From: Leucobacter insecticola
GTDB lineage: Bacteria > Actinomycetota > Actinomycetes > Actinomycetales > Microbacteriaceae
DNA: 64,000 nt
Reading direction: 5' to 3'
Assembly (NCBI RefSeq): GCF_011382965.1
Contig: NZ_CP049934.1
Location: 682,001 to 746,000, forward strand
Shown: positions 8,112 to 17,004 of the stretch, one piece after another
How positions within the stretch are numbered: the stretch's first letter is position 1
Layout: every line of letters begins with the position of its first letter
The notes under the pieces: generated by a model
What the model was told of the DNA's origin: nothing
The model's database searches: none
Seen by the model: only the letters and a program-made list of their open reading frames with translations
Program-made: the position numbers and the translations under genes

Positions 8112-10892
8112 ATGTCCACCCTGCTCTACGCCCTCGGCCGCTGGGCGACGCGCGCAAAAACGCTCGTGCTCATCATCTGGATCATGCTGCTCGCCCTGCT
8201 CGGCACCGGTGCCGCGCTGTTCGGCCAGGGGGCCAACGCGCCCATCACCATTCCGGGCACTGAATCGCAGGAGGCTATTTCCCGCCTCGGCATCACCTTC
8301 CCCGAAGTTAGCGGTACCAGTGCGACCATCATCGTGGTCGCCGCGCCCGGAGAAAAACTCGATGCCGAACCGTATCGGGCGATCATGAGCGACGCGGCAA
8401 ACGAACTCGCAGACACTCGCGGAGTAGAGGGCGTGCGCTCCCCGTTCACCGGAGAGGTGAAGGGCGGGCTTTCTGAAGACGGCGAGGCCGCGCTCATCAC
8501 TGTGCAGCTGAAGGGGGAGATGAGCAGCGTTTCGGCTGCTACGAAAGACACGATCACGCGTGTCACCGAAGAAATGCGCGATCGCCTCCCAGCCGGTGCC
8601 GAAACCTCATACGGCGGCGACGTCTTTTCGGTTTCCATCCCCTCCATTAGCCCGACCGAGGCCGTAGGGGTGCTCATCGCGTTTGTGGTGCTGATCCTGA
8701 CCCTCGGTTCGCTCCTTGCGGCCGGGATGCCGCTCATTATTGCGCTCCTCGGCGTCGGCGTTTCGATCGCGGGGCTGTTCGTCATGACGGCGTTTGTTGA
8801 TCTCACCTCCACGACACCGATGCTTGCCCTGATGCTCGGACTCGCGGTGGGCATCGACTACACCCTCTTTATCGTCAGTCGCCACCAAGAACAGCTGCGC
8901 TCGGGAATGAGCGTCCCGGACTCTATTGCACGCGCCACAGCGACCTCCGGCTCCGCGGTGGTGTTTGCTGGGCTGACCGTCATCATCGCACTGGTGGGGC
9001 TGTCGGTGGCGGGGATCCCGTTCCTGACGGCGCTGGGCGTCGCGGCGGCGGCGGCGGTGGCGATCGCGGTGCTGATTGCCGTGACGCTGACGCCCGCGAT
9101 CATGGCGATGGCGGGATTGAGGATCCTGCCCAAGAAAGCCCGCCTGGCGCTTGCTGCGGGCACCGAAGCTGCGCAGCCGCACACGCCTTCCCGCGCAGAC
9201 CGCTTTTTCGGAGGCTGGGTGCGCTCCGTCACGAAACGGCCGATCGTCACGATCCTCGCCGTGCTTGTGCTGCTCGGCTTCGCGGCGGTGCCGGCCGCGA
9301 GCCTGCGCCTGGCTCTCCCCAACGCGACCTCGCTGAGCGCCGACGATCCCGCGCGCGTCACCTACGAGCTGACCGGCAAGCACTTCGGTGAGGGCTTCAA
9401 CGGGCCGCTGCTCCTCACCGGGTCGATCATCACGAGCACCGATCCGCTCGGCCTGATGGAAGACCTCGCCGACGAGGTTCGCAAGGTTCCCGGCGTTGCC
9501 GAGGTGCCGCTCTCGACCCCCAATCGGGGCGCTGACACCGGCATCATTCAGGTCGTGCCGGAGGACGGGCCGCACGCCGAGAGCACTGCCGAGCTCGTCA
9601 AGAAGCTGCGTGACATGCACGACACCTGGGAGAAGAAGTACGGTGTCAGCCTCGCCGTCACCGGATTCACAGCGGTCGCGATCGACGTCTCTGACCTGCT
9701 GATGGGGGCACTGCTGCCGTTCGCGCTGCTCGTCGTGGGGTTGTCGCTCGTGCTGCTCGCAATGGTGTTCCGCTCCGTGTGGGTGCCGATCAAGGCGACA
9801 CTCGGGTATCTGCTGTCGGTCGGTGTCGCGTTTGGCGCGGTCGTGGCGGTGTTCCAGTGGGGCTGGTTTGGGGATCTGCTGCACGTCGCGTCCACCGGGC
9901 CGGTGCTGAGCTTCATGCCGATCATCCTGATGGGGGTGCTGTTCGGGCTCGCGATGGATTACGAGGTGTTTCTGGTCTCGCGCATTCGTGAAGAGTATGT
10001 GCACGGCGCAAACGCAGACGCCGCGATTCAGCGTGGCTTTGTCGGCAGCGCGAAGGTGGTGACCGCCGCCGCGCTCATCATGTTCGCCGTGTTTGCAGCG
10101 TTCGTGCCCGAGGGGGATCCGAGCATCAAGGTCATCGCCCTGGGCCTCGCGGTGGGCGTGTTTGTTGATGCGTTCATCGTGCGTATGACCCTGGTGCCCG
10201 CGGTGCTCGCGCTCCTGGGGGATCACGCCTGGCGCATGCCGCGATGGTTGGCGAAGGTGCTGCCGTCCTTTGACGTTGAGGGTGAGGGCCTCGCTCGTGA
10301 ACTCGCGCACGCGGATTGGCCCGAGGACATGCCAGACGCCGCGCTCGCCGCCGAGCGACTGCTCCTGTCCGGTGGCGAGAAGCTGCACCGTTTGCGGATT
10401 GCGCCCGGTGAAACGCTACTGCTGAACCCGCGGGATCCCCGCTCCTTGCCGCTCGCGCAGGCGCTCATCGGTCGCGGCCCCGTTGTCTCCGGCACCCTCA
10501 AGGTGGACGGATTGTTGCTCCCCGAGCGCGCATCGACCCTGCGGGCGCGCTCGGCCTGGGCAGACGCGACGACCCTTCGTGAGACCCTTCGGGATCGTCC
10601 GAGCGTGCTGCTGTTTGATCTACGGCAGGCGGGGGAAGCACCCGTGCCACTTGAGCGGATCGATGCTCTGCGCTCAGCGTTTGCCGCGCGGTCCGTGGAA
10701 TCAGATCGTGGCGAGACCCCGCGACTCACGGTGATCGTCCTTGGTGAGGCAGAGCTCGCGAAGCGGATCCTGGGTGACACGCTCATTCTGCGCGAGATCG
10801 ATGCGGTGGACGCCGCACATGCCGTGGACGACCTGTTCCCACAAGCCGCCGGCCCTGCTCAGACGCAGGTTGCAGAAGGAGCGAACCGATGA
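8112..10892 (+). CDS. MMPL-family RND transporter with a degenerate ABC-like C-terminal domain
   Basis: The protein has 926 residues. Residues 1-715 are a standard MMPL/RND exporter: a leading helix, a periplasmic loop, six-helix bundles repeated twice, and the proton-relay helix segments LMLGLAVGIDYTLFIVSRHQ and VLFGLAMDYEVFLVSRIRE. MMPL proteins export lipids, siderophores or drugs. The last 200 residues are unusual: they follow the order of an ABC nucleotide-binding domain (PGETLLLN, VSGTLKVDG, RPSVLLFDL as a Walker-B-like strand) but have no Walker A GxxGxGK. GGAAGG precedes the ATG. Its stop codon overlaps the next start (ATGA), so the YhgE-like partner is translationally coupled. Confidence 0.92.
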   Translation: MSTLLYALGRWATRAKTLVLIIWIMLLALLGTGAALFGQGANAPITIPGTESQEAISRLGITFPEVSGTSATIIVVAAPGEKLDAEPYRAIMSDAANELADTRGVEGVRSPFTGEVKGGLSEDGEAALITVQLKGEMSSVSAATKDTITRVTEEMRDRLPAGAETSYGGDVFSVSIPSISPTEAVGVLIAFVVLILTLGSLLAAGMPLIIALLGVGVSIAGLFVMTAFVDLTSTTPMLALMLGLAVGIDYTLFIVSRHQEQLRSGMSVPDSIARATATSGSAVVFAGLTVIIALVGLSVAGIPFLTALGVAAAAAVAIAVLIAVTLTPAIMAMAGLRILPKKARLALAAGTEAAQPHTPSRADRFFGGWVRSVTKRPIVTILAVLVLLGFAAVPAASLRLALPNATSLSADDPARVTYELTGKHFGEGFNGPLLLTGSIITSTDPLGLMEDLADEVRKVPGVAEVPLSTPNRGADTGIIQVVPEDGPHAESTAELVKKLRDMHDTWEKKYGVSLAVTGFTAVAIDVSDLLMGALLPFALLVVGLSLVLLAMVFRSVWVPIKATLGYLLSVGVAFGAVVAVFQWGWFGDLLHVASTGPVLSFMPIILMGVLFGLAMDYEVFLVSRIREEYVHGANADAAIQRGFVGSAKVVTAAALIMFAVFAAFVPEGDPSIKVIALGLAVGVFVDAFIVRMTLVPAVLALLGDHAWRMPRWLAKVLPSFDVEGEGLARELAHADWPEDMPDAALAAERLLLSGGEKLHRLRIAPGETLLLNPRDPRSLPLAQALIGRGPVVSGTLKVDGLLLPERASTLRARSAWADATTLRETLRDRPSVLLFDLRQAGEAPVPLERIDALRSAFAARSVESDRGETPRLTVIVLGEAELAKRILGDTLILREIDAVDAAHAVDDLFPQAAGPAQTQVAEGANR

Positions 10893-12910
10893 CCCCCGCA
10901 CTCTCCAGGATCAAGGGCACCAAGCCCGTACGCTGGACGACCATCCTCGGACTCGTGCTCGTCCCGTTGACCGTTGCCGGGGTGCTGCTGTGGGGGCTGT
11001 GGAATCCGAGCGAACGGCTCGATACCGTGACCGCCGCGGTCGTCAACAAGGACAAACCAGTGACGGTGGACGGCCAGACGGTGCCCCTTGGGCGGGTGCT
11101 CGCGGCCGAGCTTATCGGCGGCGATGCGGACACAAACTTCACCTGGACGTTGACCGATGAAGGCGACGCCGAGAAAGGCCTGAAAGACGGTCGCTACGCT
11201 ACGGTGATCACGATCCCCGAGGGCTTCTCGGCGGCTGCGACCTCGCTCGCCGACGGTCCAGAGAAGGCCGAGGCCGCACACATTGATATCAACGAGAGCG
11301 ACCGTGGCCGATTGATCGATACCGCGCTGTCAGGCATTGTCACGCAGACCGCGACCACGGTGCTGAACCAGCAGTTGGGTTCCCAGTTTGTCGGCAACGT
11401 GTTTGTGGGCATGACCCAGCTTCACAGCGGAATCGGCGAGGCGGCTGACGGCGCGCGTCAGCTTGCGGACGGTGGCGCGCAGCTCGCCGACGGCGCCGCG
11501 CAGCTCGCGAGCGGAACCGCGGAACTGTCTTCAGGGGTGGAACAGCTGTCGACCGGCGCCGCGGACCTTGAGACGGGAGCCGGAGGGCTTGCAGCGGGCG
11601 TCAACCAGTACGTCGGCGGGGCGCAGACCCTCGCGAGTTCATATGCACAGCTCGGGCCCGGTGCGAGCGCGGCGGCGTCGCAGCTTAAGACAACGATCGG
11701 CGCGCTGGGACAGTTCCAGGCCGAGGTGGCACAGCCGGGTGCGGAGCTCGCGACCGGTCTGGGAACCGCGGTCCCCGCGGCGAAGGCCTTGGCCGACGAT
11801 ATCGCACCGCTCTATGCCGAGTGCCTCGGATCCGGTGCGGCGCAATCCTTCTGCGACGCAATGCTGACCCGGCTGACGGGTCACGCAACGGCGATCGGGG
11901 CTGGCATCGGCGGAGCGGCAGCGGGCGCTGAAGGCGTCAACACCGCGCTAACGAACCTGCAGGCGAACGCGGGTGGAGGGGCGGCCCAACCCGGTGTGGA
12001 TCCCATCGCGCAGCTCGACCAGCTCATTGCCGGGCTCGGAGCATTCGGTACCGGTCTCAACGACTTTGCGACGCAGGGCGCGGCGCTTGGCGCGGGCGCG
12101 TCGCAGTTGGCCGCCGGGACCTCGCAGCTGTCGACGGGAGTTGGTGCGCTCGCAGAAGGAACACCCGCGCTCGCTGAGGGTGCCTCGGGGCTGGCAGAGG
12201 GTGCGACACAGTCCGCTCAGGGCGCGAGCGGTCTTGCGACGGGTTTGAAGGACGCCGTCGCCGAGATCCCGAACTACAGCAAAGCGGAGAGTGAGAAGCT
12301 CGCCGAGACGGTGGTGGCCCCGGTTGAGGCTCGCGGTGGCAGTGATGAGCTGTTCAACTCTTCGGGTGTGCCGCTGTTCGCGGGCATCGCGCTGTGGGCC
12401 GGTGCGCTCGCGATGTTCCTGGTGCTGTCGCCGCTGTGGCGACGCACGCGAGACGCGGCCCAGGGTGTTGGCGCGATCACACTCAGGAGTGCGCTCCCGG
12501 CGCTCGCGTTGGGTGCGATTCAGGGGGCAATCGCGGGTATCGTTTTGCCGGTTGCGCTCGGGTACAGTTTTGCCCAGAGCATCGGATTCTTTGGCCTTGC
12601 CCTGCTCGCGGGAGTGGCGTTCTCGCTCATCGTGCAGGGGCTGTCGGCCTTGCTCGGTGGCTTCGGCAGGTTCGTGGCGTTTGCGCTCCTGGTGGTCGCG
12701 TTTGCGGTCGGGATCGTCTCGACGGTGCCGGGGCCGCTTGCAGCAATCGGTGACGCGAGCCCCGTCGGCGCGGCGTTCACCGGGTTCCAGGCGATCGCGA
12801 GCGGGTCTCAGGGCGCCCCGGGTGCTGCCTGGACGCTCGCCCTCTGGGCTCTGGCCGGACTGGTGTTGACCGCCTTCGCCGTGGTTCGTGCGCGCCGGCC
12901 GCGTGGCTAG
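10889..12910 (+). CDS. YhgE/Pip-type membrane protein
   Basis: The protein has 673 residues. One N-terminal membrane helix (about 18-40) is followed by a large extracytoplasmic region whose middle is a run of short repeats of the form LxxGxxxL (QLADGAAQLASGTAELSSG), giving long amphipathic helices, and then five or six C-terminal helices of the ABC-2 permease type. This is the architecture of the YhgE/Pip family, some members of which are phage-infection or ESX-type secretion accessory proteins. It is coupled by ATGA overlap to the MMPL gene, so the two probably form one envelope-export machine. The substrate is unknown. Confidence 0.92.
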   Translation: MTPALSRIKGTKPVRWTTILGLVLVPLTVAGVLLWGLWNPSERLDTVTAAVVNKDKPVTVDGQTVPLGRVLAAELIGGDADTNFTWTLTDEGDAEKGLKDGRYATVITIPEGFSAAATSLADGPEKAEAAHIDINESDRGRLIDTALSGIVTQTATTVLNQQLGSQFVGNVFVGMTQLHSGIGEAADGARQLADGGAQLADGAAQLASGTAELSSGVEQLSTGAADLETGAGGLAAGVNQYVGGAQTLASSYAQLGPGASAAASQLKTTIGALGQFQAEVAQPGAELATGLGTAVPAAKALADDIAPLYAECLGSGAAQSFCDAMLTRLTGHATAIGAGIGGAAAGAEGVNTALTNLQANAGGGAAQPGVDPIAQLDQLIAGLGAFGTGLNDFATQGAALGAGASQLAAGTSQLSTGVGALAEGTPALAEGASGLAEGATQSAQGASGLATGLKDAVAEIPNYSKAESEKLAETVVAPVEARGGSDELFNSSGVPLFAGIALWAGALAMFLVLSPLWRRTRDAAQGVGAITLRSALPALALGAIQGAIAGIVLPVALGYSFAQSIGFFGLALLAGVAFSLIVQGLSALLGGFGRFVAFALLVVAFAVGIVSTVPGPLAAIGDASPVGAAFTGFQAIASGSQGAPGAAWTLALWALAGLVLTAFAVVRARRPRG

Positions 12911-13017
12911 CGGGGGTGGCCTCTCGGTTTGGGGGCCAGACGCTGCTGCCGTACTTGCCGCGCCGGGCGCGGATCCTGAGCCGGGATTGGCCGTCAGCTC
13001 TACGGCTGCCACTGTAT

Positions 13018-13101
13018 CGACGAGAAAGCACTTCCCCGACGAGAAGCTAGTTTGCGTGTGTCGGCGGAGTGCATTCTCGTCGGCAGACTGCCTTCTCGTC
13101 G
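13018..13101. repeat. Cluster of four CGACGAGAA-type repeats, two per strand
   Basis: CGACGAGAA occurs at 13018-13026 and 13037-13045, and its reverse complement TTCTCGTCG at 13074-13082 and 13093-13101. The direct pairs are 19 bases apart and the two pairs face each other, making a large imperfect hairpin in the space between two converging genes. It could be a terminator or a small palindromic repeat element. Confidence 0.6.
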
Positions 13102-13124
13102 TGCTGAGGGCCAGTCAGTGGATC

Positions 13125-13550
13125 TCAGCCGTCTTGAGCGGGCATGTCCTTGATGAGGTTGGTGATGCGAACGGTGCAGCAGCGCCGCCCCTGCTCGTCG
13201 GTGATGACGATCTCATGGACCGCAAGCGTGCGGCCGAGGTGAATTGGGGTGCAGACGCCTGTCACGTAGCCTTCAGTGGCAGATCGGGTGTGAGTGGCGT
13301 TGATGTCGACCCCAACAGCGAGACGCCCCGCGCCCGCGTGCAGGTTGGCGGCCATCGAACCGAGCGATTCACCGAGCACCACGTATGCTCCACCGTGCAG
13401 GTAGCCGACGGTCTGCCGGTTGCCCTGTACGGGCATGCGGGCGACGGTGCGTTCGACCGTGTACTCGAGAAACTCGATCCCCATCGCGTCAGCGAGTTCA
13501 CCGGAACCGTTCTGGGCGACCCAATTCTGTGTCTCAGTCTCAGTTTTCAC
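13125..13550 (-). CDS. Hotdog-fold acyl-CoA thioesterase (PaaI/MenI-like)
   Basis: The 141-residue single hotdog domain has the conserved helix motif VGYLHGGAYVVLGESLGSMAAN and the strand VGVDINATHTRSATEGYV. The acidic residue in LGES is the usual catalytic base of the PaaI/YbgC-type thioesterases. It hydrolyses an acyl- or aryl-CoA; by sequence it looks closer to the 1,4-dihydroxy-2-naphthoyl-CoA hydrolase type than to PaaI itself, but that is by eye. It ends the paaG-side group of minus-strand genes with a nine-base gap to paaG, so it could remove dead-end CoA esters from the ring-opening pathway. Confidence 0.85.
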   Translation of the reverse strand: MKTETETQNWVAQNGSGELADAMGIEFLEYTVERTVARMPVQGNRQTVGYLHGGAYVVLGESLGSMAANLHAGAGRLAVGVDINATHTRSATEGYVTGVCTPIHLGRTLAVHEIVITDEQGRRCCTVRITNLIKDMPAQDG

Positions 13551-13559
13551 TAGTTCAGA

Positions 13560-14336
13560 CTACTTCCCTGCGCCGGTAAATTGAGGCTTTCGCTTCTCCT
13601 GGAACGCGGCGAAGCCCTCCCGATAATCGCTTGTATCGCAGAGCGCGGCCTGGGCGCGGTTCTCATCAGCCATCGACGCCCACAGCCCAATTCGGCGATC
13701 GCGCAGATCGGCGACGAGTGCTTTGGAGGCCAGGAATGCCTGTGTTGCACCGCTCGCAGCCTTCAAGGCCGCCGCGCGGGTCGCCTCCAACACCTCGTCA
13801 TCGGGGAACGTCCGAGAGAAGAGACCCGCTGCCACCGCCTCGGTGCCGCTCATCAGGCGTCCGGTGTAAATCAGGTCGAGGGTGCGGTGCGCCCCCAGCC
13901 GCTCAAAGAACATGGCGTGGCCACCCGAGTCGAGCGTTGCACCGAGATTCGCAAACGGGCTCCCGATCTTCGCCGATTCCGCAACGTAGACGACGTCGCT
14001 CGCGATCAGCAGCCCGAGTCCGACACCGAGGCACGCGCCGTGCGCAACCGCGAAGGTCGGCGCGGGAAACTGGCTCATCTGCTCCATGAGCGGCTGGATC
14101 AGGCCATCAAGGTAGCCGAGCACGTCGTCCTCGCGAGGATCCACGCCCGAGATGTCACGTCCCGCACAGAATCCGCGGCCCTCGCCGCGGAGGACGAGTG
14201 CGCGCACTCCGGCCTGCGCGGCCTCGGTGTACGCGGCTGACAGTTCACGCACGTCGGAGGGGCCGAGCGAGTTCAGCCGCTCGGGGGCGTCGAGCACGAC
14301 CTCGGCGACGCCGTCAGTAATGGAGAGCTTGATCAT
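13560..14336 (-). CDS. paaG: Enoyl-CoA hydratase/isomerase, probable ring-epoxide isomerase PaaG
   Basis: The 258-residue crotonase-fold protein has the oxyanion-hole segments GRGFCAGRDISG (about 57-68) and HGACLGVGLGLLIASDVVY (about 96-114) and a catalytic acidic residue region GATLDSGG. CAGRDI is typical of PaaG-like isomerases, which convert the 1,2-epoxyphenylacetyl-CoA made by PaaABCE into the oxepin. Its place downstream of paaE on the same strand supports that assignment; a second crotonase (27514-28272) is the better candidate for PaaF. A 186-base gap holding a REP-like repeat separates it from paaE. Confidence 0.85.
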   Translation of the reverse strand: MIKLSITDGVAEVVLDAPERLNSLGPSDVRELSAAYTEAAQAGVRALVLRGEGRGFCAGRDISGVDPREDDVLGYLDGLIQPLMEQMSQFPAPTFAVAHGACLGVGLGLLIASDVVYVAESAKIGSPFANLGATLDSGGHAMFFERLGAHRTLDLIYTGRLMSGTEAVAAGLFSRTFPDDEVLEATRAAALKAASGATQAFLASKALVADLRDRRIGLWASMADENRAQAALCDTSDYREGFAAFQEKRKPQFTGAGK

Positions 14337-14372
14337 GGTTCGGTCCTTAGGTTACTGCTGCTCGAATACTTT

Positions 14373-14508
14373 CGCCGGTTGAGCGAGCTTGCGAGTCGAA
14401 ACCCCTTGATTTCCTTGGTTTCGACTCCTTGGGCAGTAGCCCAAGCAGCGAATGCGGAAGAACACAATGTGTTCTTCGTTGAGCATTCACTGCTCGCTCA
14501 ACCGGCGG
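14373..14508. repeat. REP-like palindromic repeat, copy 1
   Basis: The outer arms are CGCCGGTTGAGCGAGC at the left and GCTCGCTCAACCGGCGG at the right. Inside are a hairpin of GAGTCGAAACC with GGTTTCGACTC (14393-14427) and a perfect palindrome GAAGAACACA-A-TGTGTTCTTC (14457-14477) not present in the other copies. It lies between paaG and paaE. Confidence 0.85.
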
Positions 14509-14522
14509 AGGGGGCTTCAGCC

Positions 14523-15644
14523 CTACGCATCGTAGTCGACAACAACCTTGTCGGACTGCGGGTGTGATTGGCAGGTGAGCACGTAGCCGCGATCGATTTC
14601 ATCGGCTTCAAGCGCATAGTTTTCGGTCATCGACACGGATCCGGTGACGATGCGGGCGCGGCAGGTGCCGCAGACGCCTCCCGCGCACGCGAAGGGCACG
14701 TCGGGGCGCACCCGCAGGGCGGCGTTCAGGATCGTCTCGTTCGCGCTGACCGGGCTATCGACCGACGCTGACGTGCCGTCGAGCGTGAAGTCAATCGTGA
14801 CCGTCTTTTCGCCCGCGCGTACCTTGACCGGCCGCGCCCGCGTCGGAGCCTCGCCCGGTTCGCCGGTGGTGAAGAGTTCGAAGCGCACATGCGAGGGATC
14901 CACCGCGTGTTCCGTCAGGAGATCCTTGCACAGCTGCACCAGTTCGAACGGCCCGCACAGCACCCACTCGTCGGCCATCCCAACCGGGATCACCGAACTC
15001 AGAATCGTCCGCAGCCGTTCTTCGTCGAGCCTGCCCGACATGATCGGAGCTGATCGCTGCTCGCGGGAGAGTACGTGGTGGATCGCAAAACGCTGGGGGT
15101 AGCGATCCTTCAGGTCCGCGAGCTCTTCCACAAACATGACGTCGAGCGAGGAACGGTTTGTGAAGAGCAAGTCGAAGCGACTGGTCTCGCTCTGCTGCAA
15201 CACGCGATGCGCCATCGTGATGATCGGGGTGATCCCGGATCCTGCGGCGATGCCGACGACGTGGCGACCGTCGAGTTCGGCGAGGTTTGAGGTGAACGCG
15301 CCCTGCGGGGTCATCACCTGCAGCATCATTCCCGCGCGCAACTCGGTGTTGGCCCAGTTGGAGAAGAGCCCACCGAGATCCTGTTTGATCGCGACCGAGA
15401 TCTTGCCGTCTGCCGGCGGGCGGCAGATGGAGTAGGAACGGCGCACGTCTTCGCCATCGATGGTGGTGCGGAGCGCGAGGTACTGCCCGGCGAGGTAGTT
15501 GTACTCGTCGGTGAGCTCATCGGGTACCTCGAACGTCACCTCCACGCTGGTGTCGGTGAGCCTGCGGACGTCTGCGACGCGGAGCTCGTGGAACGTCGCG
15601 CGCTTCTTGGTTTGCATCGTCGATCCGAGATTGGTGGCGGCCAT
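14523..15644 (-). CDS. paaE: Phenylacetyl-CoA epoxidase reductase subunit
   Basis: The 373-residue protein has an FNR-like half binding FAD and NAD(P)H (RRSYSICRPP, then GIAAGSGITPIITMAH) followed by a plant-type [2Fe-2S] ferredoxin domain (CAGGVCGTCRARIVTG and the fourth cysteine in LTCQSHPQ). PaaE passes electrons from NADPH to the di-iron PaaA. I set the start at ATG 15644 (MAATNLGSTMQ) with AGGA upstream. It is the last gene of the paaABCDE operon on the minus strand and is followed by a REP-like repeat. Confidence 0.95.
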   Translation of the reverse strand: MAATNLGSTMQTKKRATFHELRVADVRRLTDTSVEVTFEVPDELTDEYNYLAGQYLALRTTIDGEDVRRSYSICRPPADGKISVAIKQDLGGLFSNWANTELRAGMMLQVMTPQGAFTSNLAELDGRHVVGIAAGSGITPIITMAHRVLQQSETSRFDLLFTNRSSLDVMFVEELADLKDRYPQRFAIHHVLSREQRSAPIMSGRLDEERLRTILSSVIPVGMADEWVLCGPFELVQLCKDLLTEHAVDPSHVRFELFTTGEPGEAPTRARPVKVRAGEKTVTIDFTLDGTSASVDSPVSANETILNAALRVRPDVPFACAGGVCGTCRARIVTGSVSMTENYALEADEIDRGYVLTCQSHPQSDKVVVDYDA

Positions 15645-15657
15645 GTGGTGTCCTTCG

Positions 15658-16197
15658 CTAGTGAACTTTGAAGTAGTCAAACGGTTCGAGGCAGTCGCTG
15701 CACTCGTACAGCGCCTTGCACGAGGTGGAACCGAAGCGCGCGATCTCGCGGGTGCGGATGGAGTGGCAGCGCGGGCATTTGACGGCCATCTGCACGAGCA
15801 CCGGCCCCTGTCGTCCGGCCGCGCGGAAATTGGGGGGCGCAATTCCGTAGGCTTCGAGTTTTTGTTTGCCGGTTTCGGTCATCCAGTCGGTGGTCCACGC
15901 CGGTGAGAGCGTGGTGTCGACCTCCACCCGGCCGTAGCCGGCCTCGCGCAGCCTGGCAGTGACGTCATCGCGCATCTGGTCGAGCGCGGGGCACCCGGAG
16001 TAGGTCGGTGTCAGCACCACACGCACCCCGTCGGATCCGACGGCGGCCGAGCGCAGCACCCCCAGATCCTCGATGGTCAGGACCGGGACTTCCGGATCCG
16101 GAACCTGCGCGGCGATATCCCAGACGCGCGCAGCTTCGGGATCGCGGGGCCTGAGGCTCGTCACCAGGACGCTCCGGGGTGACGGCGGGGCAGCCAC
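15658..16197 (-). CDS. paaD: PaaD, maturation factor of the phenylacetyl-CoA epoxidase
   Basis: The protein has 179 residues. The N-terminal MIP18/DUF59-type domain shows VPDPEVPVLTIEDLGVLR and PTYSGCPALDQM, with the cysteine thought to act in iron-sulfur cluster transfer. The C-terminal zinc-ribbon-like tail carries CPRCHS and CSDCLEPFDYF. PaaD is needed for an active epoxidase complex, presumably by inserting the cluster into PaaE. Its start overlaps the end of paaC by 37 bases and paaE begins 13 bases after its stop codon, so the operon is tightly packed. Confidence 0.95.
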   Translation of the reverse strand: MAAPPSPRSVLVTSLRPRDPEAARVWDIAAQVPDPEVPVLTIEDLGVLRSAAVGSDGVRVVLTPTYSGCPALDQMRDDVTARLREAGYGRVEVDTTLSPAWTTDWMTETGKQKLEAYGIAPPNFRAAGRQGPVLVQMAVKCPRCHSIRTREIARFGSTSCKALYECSDCLEPFDYFKVH

Positions 16198-16997
16198 TGC
16201 ATCTCGGTCAGGATGTGACCCAGGAGCGTGCTGTGGATCCCGGATCGGCCCTCGGCGCGGGCGGGCTTCACCTGCGGAGTGTTGAGTTCCGCTTCGGAGA
16301 ACACCTCGGCAACGGTGCGGTCGAATCCCGCACGCAGGCTTGAGGGCGCGGGCACCACGCCGCTGAGGCGTGCGGTGAGCTCGTCGTCAACGAATAGCTC
16401 GTCAACGTAGGGCCAGACATCGCCGAGCGCGACGATGATCTTGCCGCGAGATTCTTCTGTGCCGCCGGCGAGCCGCAGGATCCACTGCGCCGCGTGGTCG
16501 AGGTGGTAGCGAACCTCACGCTCGGCCTTCGCCGCGATCGCCTGCAGTGTTGGGTCGGTGCTCTTCTGCAATTCGCGGTAGAGCTCTGCCTGATAGGCGG
16601 AGAACAGAAACTGCCTGGCGATGGTGTCACCGAAGTGTCCGTTGCGCTGCTCCACCAGCCAGCAGTTGCGGAACTCGTGCTCGTCGCGCCAGAACGCGAG
16701 ATCGTCCTCCGAGCGATCCGAGGCGGTCCCGGCGAAGTGCAGCAGTGCGCGCGCATGGCCGAGAAGGTCAAGCGCGATGTTGGACAGCGCCATGTCCTCT
16801 TCGAGTTCCGGCGCCTTCGCCACCCACCATCCGAGTTGCTGCGACAGGATCAGCGCGTCGTCCCCGAGGCGCAGCGCGTACTCCGCAATATCGGGAGTTG
16901 CGGTGGCACCGGATCCGGGAAGCTCATCGGCGAGGCGGAGCTCGTCGACGGTGACGTCACCGTGGGAGCTCGGCGCAGTGTCTGTGTTGTGGCTCAC
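16161..16997 (-). CDS. paaC: PaaC, structural subunit of the phenylacetyl-CoA epoxidase
   Basis: The 278-residue ferritin-like helical protein (YALRLGDDALILSQQLGWWV, then LDLLGHARALLHFAG) lacks a full set of di-iron ligands; PaaC forms the scaffold heterodimer with PaaA. The start is the GTG at 16997 (reading SHNTDTAPS after the initiator), seven bases after the paaB stop codon; longer readings would run through paaB. It sits third in the paaABCDE operon. Confidence 0.95.
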   Translation of the reverse strand: MSHNTDTAPSSHGDVTVDELRLADELPGSGATATPDIAEYALRLGDDALILSQQLGWWVAKAPELEEDMALSNIALDLLGHARALLHFAGTASDRSEDDLAFWRDEHEFRNCWLVEQRNGHFGDTIARQFLFSAYQAELYRELQKSTDPTLQAIAAKAEREVRYHLDHAAQWILRLAGGTEESRGKIIVALGDVWPYVDELFVDDELTARLSGVVPAPSSLRAGFDRTVAEVFSEAELNTPQVKPARAEGRSGIHSTLLGHILTEMQWLPRRHPGASW

Positions 16998-17004
16998 AGG
17001 TGCT

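Noticed and set aside
8607..10388. Long open frame of 593 codons on the minus strand
   Set aside because: It is antisense to the MMPL gene, is extremely rich in R, H, Q and G, and has no domain signal; it is a typical shadow frame in high-GC DNA.
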